From the NCBI GenBank assembly GCA_019694155.1, contig JAIBCN010000131.1:1-57062 (forward strand): a stretch of DNA of 57,062 bases, written 5' to 3'. A program made the translations under genes and the position numbers. Origin of the DNA: Vicinamibacteria bacterium (lineage in GTDB: Bacteria; Acidobacteriota; Vicinamibacteria; Fen-336; JAGNNV01). Below the pieces are notes generated by a model. It did no database searches and was not told where the DNA came from. It saw nothing but the letters and a program-made list of their open reading frames with translations. Within the stretch, counting starts at the first letter, position 1, and every line of letters begins with the position of its first letter. This document shows, piece after piece, positions 26,228 through 33,700 of the stretch.

Positions 26228-26836
26228 TCACCGACCCCGGCGGCCGAGCCGATCGTAGTCTCCGGGCGTATTGATGTTGGCGAAGACCCCTGCGTCCGCA
26301 TCCATGGGTTGGATCAGCAGCCCCTCCAGGGCCGAAGTGAGCTTGAGCCGGCCCGAGAGCAGAGCGCGCCTGACCGCGGCCAGGGCAGGCTCGGTGCGGA
26401 AGGCCGCGCACAGTGGCTCGAAGCCGCGATCGGTTCGGGCCATCACGACATCGGCGCGGTCGAGCCCCGCCATGAGTTCCGTCAGCAGATCGAAAGTCAC
26501 GAGGGGCAGGTCGACGGCGAGCCAGAAGATGCGCTCGCGACCGTCAATCGAGGCCGAGAGCAGCGCGCCATACAGACCTCCGAGGGGGCCGACGCCGCAC
26601 ACCGGGTCCTCGACGAGGGGAACACCGTACTCTTCGTAACGCTTCGCCGGGCCGCACAGGACGCGGAGGTCGGCAGAGGCCGCACGCGCGACCCCGATGG
26701 CGTGTTCGATCAGAGTCGATTCGCGATAGGGGAGCCGCGCCTTGTCGCGGCCCATCCGCGAACTCTGTCCGCCCGCCACCAGATAGCCGCGCGACGGCGT
26801 GGTGAAGCGGCGGCGAGGCTGGCCCGACACGGTCAT
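26228..26836 (-). CDS. mobA: Molybdenum cofactor guanylyltransferase
   Basis: Adds GMP to molybdopterin to give the MGD cofactor used by DMSO-reductase-family enzymes; cytoplasmic, 202 residues. The nucleotidyltransferase loop GYLVAGGQSSRMGRDKA is at about 17-33, 'EDPVCGVGPLGGLYGAL' follows, the metal-binding Asp is in LAVDLPLV, and 'NINTPGDYDRL' closes the fold. ATG 26836 overlaps the stop of the M61 peptidase gene (ATGA). The only enzyme needing MGD in this window is the transhydroxylase-like protein at 42.3 kb, so the two may work together though they are not in one operon. No MobB domain is attached. Confidence 0.88.
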   Translation of the reverse strand: MTVSGQPRRRFTTPSRGYLVAGGQSSRMGRDKARLPYRESTLIEHAIGVARAASADLRVLCGPAKRYEEYGVPLVEDPVCGVGPLGGLYGALLSASIDGRERIFWLAVDLPLVTFDLLTELMAGLDRADVVMARTDRGFEPLCAAFRTEPALAAVRRALLSGRLKLTSALEGLLIQPMDADAGVFANINTPGDYDRLGRRGR

Positions 26837-28410
26837 TGTCCCTTTTGCCCCAGCCAGCGTCGCAGCCGCTTCGTCTGCTCGGGTGAGGCGTCGTCGCGGA
26901 CCGCCAGCCGCCAGGGATTCTTCGAGCCCGCTTCGTTCGTGAAGCGCAAACCGAACCAGTCGAGCGCCTCCCGATAGTCGATCTCATCGGTGGAAGCGAG
27001 CCAGGAGCGGAAGGCGGTGGATAGATCCGTCTTCGCGACTTCTTCGGCGGTTTTGCGAAACTGGTCGGCGGTGAAGCCGCGGGCGCCGCTGTAGCGACGG
27101 TAGGCGAGCCGCATCACGTCCTGAAGACTCTTCTTCCCTCCCGTCGCGTTCTGGACCTTCGCGTCGAGCACGAAACCCACGACCGGACCTTTCACGTAGT
27201 AGCTCACGAGATTCTCGGGATCGCGGCCCACCCCGGAAGTGCCGGAGTTCCACACATCGAGCGAGGCCTGTTCGAGCGTCTGCTTCAACCGTCCCGGCGA
27301 TCCCTGCAGCGTCGCGATGTGGCTCGAGAGGAGGGTGAGGAACTCGTCGGTCGTGCACAGCGAGGCGCGCGCGAGGACGAGATCGGCCCCGTAGGTGGTG
27401 AGGCCCTCTGAAATCCACAGGCTGCTCGTGGAGGGCGGCTTTTCGTAGTCGAAGGGGCCGAGCTCGATGGGGCGGAGGCGCTTCACGTTGAAGGCGTGGA
27501 AGTACTCATGGCTGACGAAGGACAGCCAGCGCAGCGTGGGCGTCTTCATCTCCGGAGAGCTCGTGAGGAGCGTCGAGTTCCCATGCTCGAGGCCCCCACC
27601 TCCCTGTCGGAAGACGTTGAGAAAGGCGTAGCGTGCGAAAGGAAGGGATCCCCAGTAGTCGCGGACGCCGCGGACGACCTTCTCGAGATCGGCGGCACCC
27701 CTCGCCGCATCCCATTGAGAGTAGGCGCCCGCGTCCACGAGTTGATGCCTCACGCCTCCCACCCGGAACTCCCGCACGGAGAGATCGCCGGCCAGAATGG
27801 GCCGGTCGACCAGAGTGTCGTAATCGCGGGCCATGAACCGATTGACCGCGCCCGCTCTCGCGGGCGACAGGCCGGAAATGGCGGGCTTCCACGCCGCGGG
27901 GAGCTCGAGCCGCAACTCGTGGGGGCGGTCGACATCCGACACCGCGGTGATGAGGGCGGCCGCCGGGTTGAGGATCAGGAGATTTTCGCTCACCGTGTTC
28001 GTGGTCACGGAGCGGCCCTCGCACAGCAGCCGATAGGTCACCTCCACCCGGCGAGCGCCCCGGCTGTGGATCCGCCAGCGATTGAGCCGCGTCCGCTCGA
28101 CCACGAGGCCCTGGCCGTCGTCGGAAGAACGCGCGTAGAGATCTTCCACCAGGCTCGCATGGTTCTCGACGCGATAGAAGCCGGGCGACCACACCGGCAT
28201 CATCAGATCAATGACATCGCGTCCCTTAGTTGGGTAGGCGGCTCGAACCTCCGCGTAGTGCGACCTGGGGTCGGCGACAGTGACCGTGTACACGATCGGT
28301 TCCGCGGCCTGGGCGGGGGCGCTCGCGAGCCCGAGGGAGACCGCGAAGGCGATGGCCCCCCAGATCGCGCGCACGCGCGTGGTCCATGGGGAAGATGAGG
28401 TCGCTCGCAT
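26833..28410 (-). CDS. Secreted M61-family (glycyl) aminopeptidase
   Basis: Exported zinc peptidase, 525 residues. The signal peptide runs to about AQA-AEP (residue 36). A beta-sandwich N-terminal domain (about 40-220) contains 'WSPGFYRVENHA'. The gluzincin catalytic domain shows GGGLEHGNST (substrate loop), SHEYFHAFNVKRLRP (HExxH) and SEGLTTYGADL (third ligand Glu). Relatives usually carry a C-terminal PDZ domain; here the protein stops about 80 residues after the helical domain, with only 'DYREALDWFGLRF' left, so the PDZ seems missing or severely shortened. Prefers N-terminal Gly/Ala in studied relatives. Coupled to mobA by a 4-base overlap, an unrelated function. Confidence 0.88.
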   Translation of the reverse strand: MRATSSSPWTTRVRAIWGAIAFAVSLGLASAPAQAAEPIVYTVTVADPRSHYAEVRAAYPTKGRDVIDLMMPVWSPGFYRVENHASLVEDLYARSSDDGQGLVVERTRLNRWRIHSRGARRVEVTYRLLCEGRSVTTNTVSENLLILNPAAALITAVSDVDRPHELRLELPAAWKPAISGLSPARAGAVNRFMARDYDTLVDRPILAGDLSVREFRVGGVRHQLVDAGAYSQWDAARGAADLEKVVRGVRDYWGSLPFARYAFLNVFRQGGGGLEHGNSTLLTSSPEMKTPTLRWLSFVSHEYFHAFNVKRLRPIELGPFDYEKPPSTSSLWISEGLTTYGADLVLARASLCTTDEFLTLLSSHIATLQGSPGRLKQTLEQASLDVWNSGTSGVGRDPENLVSYYVKGPVVGFVLDAKVQNATGGKKSLQDVMRLAYRRYSGARGFTADQFRKTAEEVAKTDLSTAFRSWLASTDEIDYREALDWFGLRFTNEAGSKNPWRLAVRDDASPEQTKRLRRWLGQKGQ

Positions 28411-28440
28411 CCATCGATGCTAACGCCGGTTCCCGAGCGA

Positions 28441-29928
28441 TCAGGGCGCGGCGATGGTTACCGAGGGAGGGATGCCGGCGGGATTCTCCGGATCGCCGTC
28501 CACCGGCAACACCGGGGCCAGCTTCGCGTCTTCCGCCGTGATGTCCGGTGTCCCCGCCACGGGCGCGAGAATCGCCTCGAGCAGGGGGCGCGCCTGGGTG
28601 AGCTGCTTCAGCCGGATCACCGAGCCCCACAACCGCTCGAACTTCTTCCAACCGGCGCTGTACGCGAAGTGCTTCAATCGGTGCTTCATCGAGGCGTGGC
28701 TGAGCGCTCCGCGGCCGATCGAGCTCCACCGATAGAACTCGCGATAAGCCCAGTCGTACCCCGCCTTGAGGTCGGCGGGCGCGAGGAGGCGGGGCTCGTA
28801 CACCACGTGGCGCGTGTCGTAAAGATCCCAGTCCCGCGTCGTGATGCGGCCCTGCGCCTCCATCTCGCTGAAAAGCGGCGTGCCCGGATAGGGCGTGAGC
28901 ACGTGAAAGGTCGCGGTGGTGATGCCGCTCTCGATGGCCCACTCCACGGTGCGGGCGAAAACATCCTTGTCGTCGCTGTCGAAGCCGAAGACGAAGCTGC
29001 CGTTGATCATGATTCCGAGGTCGTCGAGGCGCCGGACCACGTCGCGATAGCTCCGTCCGAGGTTCTGCCGCTTGCGCGCCCCCGCAAGGCCGCTCTCCGA
29101 GAGCGTCTCGAATCCCACGAAGAGGCTGCGCAGGCCCGCGGCGGCCGCGGCCTCCACCGTGTTGTCGCGCAGGATCGAGTCCACGGTGGCGGCGCCCTGG
29201 AACACCCGGCCCATTCCCCGCATTCCCCGGAACAGATCCCTTGCGAAGCGAGGGTTGCCGAAGAGGTGGTCGTCGAGGAAGTACAGGTGGCGCCCCGGCA
29301 GTCGCGAGATTTCCGCGAGCGCCTGGTCGACGCGCTGCGTGTAGTAGGTCCGCCCTCCTTCGAAGAACGCGTCCTTGTAACAGAACGTGCAGTGATGCGG
29401 ACAGCCGCGTGAGACCACGATGGAATTCGGCACGAGGTACAGCCGGCGCTGGATCAGGTCTCGGCGGATGGGCGGGATGCCCTCGATGGTCCGGACCGGC
29501 GACGAGTAGCGGGAGTGGGGCGCGCGCGCGGCGAGGTCTTTCAGGAAGGTGGGGAAGGTGTCCTCGCCCGGGCCGAGGAAGATGGTGTCCGCGTGGCGGG
29601 CGGCCTCCTCGGGCAGAGAGGTGACATGCAGGCCGCCGAGGATGACGTACGACCCGCGCGCCCGGTAATGGTCCGCGATCCGGTATGCGCGCCAGGCGTT
29701 CGTTATGTACACCTGGATCACCACGAGATCGGGGTCGTCGTCGAGGCCGAGTGTCTCGACGTGCTCGTCCACGATCCGGATGTCCAGACCGGGATCGAGA
29801 TACGCGGCGAGGGTCGCGAGCCCGAGGGGCGGGAAGAGTGAGTACTTGATCGGCCGCCAGTAGGGGCTCGTCGCCTCCGTCAGGGCGGGCAGAATGAGTT
29901 TCACGCGCCGTATGGGCCGGATGGTCAG
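28441..29928 (-). CDS. B12-binding-domain radical SAM enzyme
   Basis: Iron-sulfur enzyme of the B12-binding radical SAM group, about 495 residues. The N-terminal cobalamin-type Rossmann domain (about 10-150) opens VKLILPALTEATSPYW and contains 'FPPLGLATLAAYL' and 'GLHVTSLPEEAA'. The radical SAM core has the cluster motif CPHHCTFC (C-x3-C-x2-C), followed by 'HLYFLDDHLFGN', 'LFVGFETLSE' and 'GSFVFGFDSDD'. A C-terminal helical domain of about 130 residues ends Pro-rich. Members methylate or rearrange lipids, hopanoids or tetrapyrroles; the substrate is not predictable. The start is unclear: AAAGGAGGAG sits five bases before an in-frame CTG (29928), the choice made here. GTG 29904 is far from that site; TTG 29949 or GTG 29991 lie upstream. 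Confidence 0.85.
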   Translation of the reverse strand: MTIRPIRRVKLILPALTEATSPYWRPIKYSLFPPLGLATLAAYLDPGLDIRIVDEHVETLGLDDDPDLVVIQVYITNAWRAYRIADHYRARGSYVILGGLHVTSLPEEAARHADTIFLGPGEDTFPTFLKDLAARAPHSRYSSPVRTIEGIPPIRRDLIQRRLYLVPNSIVVSRGCPHHCTFCYKDAFFEGGRTYYTQRVDQALAEISRLPGRHLYFLDDHLFGNPRFARDLFRGMRGMGRVFQGAATVDSILRDNTVEAAAAAGLRSLFVGFETLSESGLAGARKRQNLGRSYRDVVRRLDDLGIMINGSFVFGFDSDDKDVFARTVEWAIESGITTATFHVLTPYPGTPLFSEMEAQGRITTRDWDLYDTRHVVYEPRLLAPADLKAGYDWAYREFYRWSSIGRGALSHASMKHRLKHFAYSAGWKKFERLWGSVIRLKQLTQARPLLEAILAPVAGTPDITAEDAKLAPVLPVDGDPENPAGIPPSVTIAAP

Positions 29929-30055
29929 ATGCTCCTCCTTTTGCAAGAGGTGTGTCCCCTCCACGCCGCGCGGTTGGCCAGGCGGCCACACTTTCCGTCG
30001 TGTCAGGCACCCCGCGGCGGTTCGAGCAAGCTCCGTGCCCGGGCGGGCGGTTCGT

Positions 30056-30556
30056 TCAGTCGCGCCGCTTGAAGCTCCAGGTCACCTCGAACTCCGACGC
30101 GACCTCTCCCGACGCGTTTCGGCCGACCGACCTCGCCACGTAGACCGCGGGCTCGCCGGTCCGGGCCGCGCGCTCGATGGTGGCGGCCATCTCGCCCACC
30201 TCCCGGAACGTGAATTGCGACTCGCCCACGATCTTCCGGGTGTAACGCGCGCGGACCTCGGTGACGAGGAGCGAGACCTTGGCCTCGCTCCCCCGGACGA
30301 GGACGAGGGCGGGGGCGCCCGTCGACATCTCCGCGGCCATGGCCTGGGCCGCGAAGTACGTGGACCGGAACGGATTCTGGGTGCGCCAGCCCCCGGGCAG
30401 GATCACCGTGCAGCCGCCTTCATCGAGCGAGCGGAGCCGCAAGCCCGCGAAAGCGGCGAGGGGAAGCTGCCTCCACAGGAAGATCCGGAACCCGAAGGAC
30501 GAGAGGACCTGGTGACGGAGCTTGTCCGCGGAATCGTTGAATACAGCGCCGGTCAT
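30056..30556 (-). CDS. DUF4442-like hotdog-fold protein (thioesterase-like)
   Basis: 166-residue soluble protein resembling the DUF4442/acyl-CoA thioesterase-like hotdog group. Landmarks are 'NPFRSTYFAAQAMAAEMSTG', matching the hotdog central helix preceded by an N-x-x-x-T/S motif, then strands 'LVLVRGSEAKVSLLV' and 'SEFEVTWSFKRR'. The usual role is binding or hydrolysing acyl thioesters, but a catalytic residue cannot be named. It starts at ATG 30556, separated by 127 bp from the radical SAM start, and is divergent from the kinase operon. Function otherwise unknown. Confidence 0.68.
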   Translation of the reverse strand: MTGAVFNDSADKLRHQVLSSFGFRIFLWRQLPLAAFAGLRLRSLDEGGCTVILPGGWRTQNPFRSTYFAAQAMAAEMSTGAPALVLVRGSEAKVSLLVTEVRARYTRKIVGESQFTFREVGEMAATIERAARTGEPAVYVARSVGRNASGEVASEFEVTWSFKRRD

Positions 30557-30612
30557 GGCGAAGAATCCTAACCGGTGGCCTCGAGCGCCCGTATCATTCC
30601 CTCCAATCGGCC

Positions 30613-30753
30613 ATGTCTGTGACGGTGATTCCGCCTGACCGCGAGATCAAGCGCCTCGATGCAGGAGGCATGGGCGAGGTGTCTCCCGGCGCGCGCTTCC
30701 CGGGCGCGGGCTTCGAACGGCGCGCGCCCGCGCTCCACCGGATGATCAGCTGA
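30613..30753 (+). CDS. Possible 46-residue leader ORF resembling a kinase glycine-loop fragment
   Basis: Short frame from ATG 30613 to a TGA that overlaps the ATG of the giant kinase gene (TGATG), so it could couple translation. The peptide contains 'KRLDAGGMGEV', strikingly like the 'LGAGGMGEVYRA' glycine loop of bacterial Ser/Thr kinases, followed by 'FERRAPALHRM', which could be a decayed 'LGREVALKVL'. It is either a leader peptide or, more likely, the scar of a deleted second kinase N lobe. No ribosome site stands out. Confidence 0.3.
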   Translation: MSVTVIPPDREIKRLDAGGMGEVSPGARFPGAGFERRAPALHRMIS

Positions 30754-33700
30754 TGCTTGTCGCGTGTCCCTCCTGCGGCAAGCGGATATCGGATCGCGCG
30801 CCCATCTGCCCCTTCTGCCGGGGCGCCGCCGGAGCAAGCGGCGCCTCGAGCCCCGCCCCTCCGGTCGCAAACGTCGACTCGGCGATCGCGCCCGCGCCGG
30901 CGGTCTCGTCCGTCCAGCCTCCTCCGGCCGCTCGCGGCGTGGCGCCGCCCGTTCCTTCGCCATCGCTCCCCGCGCTCCAGGCGCCCGAGGCGCTACCCGC
31001 CTACCGGAGGGGCGACTTCATCGGCGATCTCTTCCAGGTCATCGAGACGCTGGGCGAGGGCGGCTTCGGCATCGTCTATCTCGCCCGATCGCTCGCGAGC
31101 AACGACATCGTGGCCCTGAAGACCCTTCGCGGCGAGCTGTTGCGCGACGCGAAGACGAGGGCCATGTTCGAGAAGGAAGCGCGAATCTGGATGGACCTCG
31201 GCACCCATCCGAACCTCGTGCGCGCGAAGTGGGTGGACGAGGTGGGCGGCCGCCTCTACATCGCGATGGAGTACGTCCAGGCGGGCGCGGGACGTCCGAA
31301 CAGCCTCGAGGGCTATCTGGAGAAAGGGCCCATCCCCGAGGAGAAGGCGCTGCTCTGGGCGATCCAGTTCTGCCGCGGCATGGAGTACGCGGTTTCACGC
31401 GGCGTTCGCTGCCACCGCGACATCAAGCCCGCGAACATCCTCATCGGCGGCGATTCCGTGGTGAAGATCTCCGATTTCGGCATCGCGGGCCTCGCCCTCG
31501 TGCCCGAGGCGCCCAGGGCCTCCCGCGATGGCGCGGCCGCCCCCGACGCGGCCGGCGATCCGGGTAAGACCGTGGTGGGAACGGTGTTCGGGACGCCGAC
31601 CCACATGGCGCCCGAGCAGTTCGTGGACGCGGCCTCGTGCGACGAAAGGAGCGACGTCTACAGCTTCGGCGTGGTGCTCTATCAGATGGCTTCGGGCGGC
31701 CGGCTGCCTTTCCGGCCCGCCCCTCCGCCCCCCGAGATGTTCGCGCAGGCCGGCGCCTGGTACTGGCATGCCTTCCGTACCTTGCACACAAGCGTCACCG
31801 AGGGCCCTCTCGACTCTCCCCTCGCCGCCATCGTGACCCGCGCGCTCAGGAAGAAGCGCGAAGAGCGCTACCAGAACTTCGCCGCCCTGCGCGCGGACCT
31901 CGAGGCCCTCTACGAGAAGACGAAGGGTGAGAAGGCGCCCGTGCAGGCCGGAGGAACGGAGACGGCCACCGACTGGAACGCGAAGGGCATGTCGTTCGCG
32001 ACCCTCAACCGCTTTTCGGAAGCCCTCGAGTGCTACGACCAGGCTCTCGCCCTCGAGCCGGGCGCGGCGGCGCTTCACAACAACCGCGGCAACGCCCTGC
32101 GCCACCTCGGGCGTGCGGAGGAGTCGCTCGCGTCCTACGACAAGGCCATCGCCCTCGATCCCCTCTACGCGGCGGCCTTCGAAAACAAGGCGCTTCTCTA
32201 CGCGAACGCGCAGCGCAACGAGGAGGCCCTCGCCTGCGTGGAACGCGCGATCGCGCTCGATCCCACGAAGGCCGATCCCCACGTGATCCGGGGCGTGCTG
32301 CTCGGCCGCCTCGGTCGCGGGCAGGAGGAGATCGACGCCTACAAGGACGCCATCAACATCGATCCGCGCAACGTGGACGCGTGGTTCAACCAGGCCAACG
32401 CCCTGAGCACGGTCAACCGCGTGCTGGCCATCCAGTGCGTCGACAATGCGCTCTCCTGCGATCCCGCCTACGTCGCCGCGTGGGATCTGAAAGGCACGCT
32501 CCTCTCCGAGCTGGGCCGGGGGGCCGATGCGGTCACCTGCCATCAGGAGGCCGTGAAGCTCAGCCCGCGCGACGGAAGGCTGCGCTACAACCTCGGCAAC
32601 TCGTGGTCCTCGATCGAGCGGCTCGAGGAGGCGCGGGAATCGTACGAGGCGGCGACGCAACTCTCGCCCGACATGCCGGTCACCTGGTACAACCTCGCGA
32701 TCGCCACCTTTCGGCTCGGGCGTCTGCCGGAGTCCGTGCCGCTGTTCGAGAGGTACCTCGCCTTCGATCCGCCGAAGGACGGTCTGCGCCGCACCGCCGA
32801 GCGGCTCACCACCGAGATCCGGGCGGGCCGCACGCCGACCCTCGGGCCCATCCAGGTCGGCTCGCGGATCACCCCGGCGGAGCAGGCGAGCATCGACGCG
32901 GGCGTGCTGCCGGAACTTCAGGAGGCTCCCGCGCAGGCGCCGCTCCCTGTCCCCGCGCCGACGCCGAGCGCTCCCGCTCCGCGCGCCGCGGAGGAGCCGC
33001 TCCCCGGGCCCAAGGCCGACCCCGAGAAGGTAGCGCTCGAGGCCGCCCGCCTCTTCAATGCGTCCCGCTTCAGCGAAGCCCTCGCGATGGTGGAGGCTCT
33101 CCTCAAGACCGACCCGCGCGACGAGACGGCCCTCAACACGCGCGCGAACGCGCTCTTCAAACTCGGGAGAGTCGACGAGGCCTGCGCGGCCATCGTGAAG
33201 GCCGTGGAGGCTTCGCCGGGGATGCTCGCGATCTGGCTCAACAAGGCGGCCATGGAGCACGGTTCGGGTCGCTTGAAGGAGGCGTACCGCTCGGCGATCG
33301 ACCTCGTCGAGATCGCCCAGGCGGAAGGAACGACGGCCCCCGCGGTCGAGCAGGCGCGCCGGATCATCGCGGCTTTGCAGGGCCAGGGCGTCATTCCGAA
33401 TCCGCGATCGCACCTCGGGTGGCTGGGCCTCGGCTATGTCTCCATGGTCGCGGGCCGGAAGGACGCCGCCTTGCAGTTCTTCGACAAGGCGATCGAGGCG
33501 GCTCCCCGCAACGTCGAAGCCCTGCGCTGGAAGGGGAGCGCGCTCAAGGAACTCAAGCGGGGCGACGATGCCCTGGCCCTCTTCGATCGCGCACTCGCTC
33601 TCTCGCCGAACGACCCCGAGATCCACCATGATCGCGGCATCGTCCTCGCCGCGCTTCGCGAGTTCGAGCGCGCGGTCCAGGCCTTCGACCAGGCGTTGAA

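Noticed and set aside
23690..26977. 1,095-residue plus-strand open frame
   Set aside because: Antisense to the M28 peptidase, mobA and part of the permease; no recognisable domain, His/Arg/Glu-rich composition.
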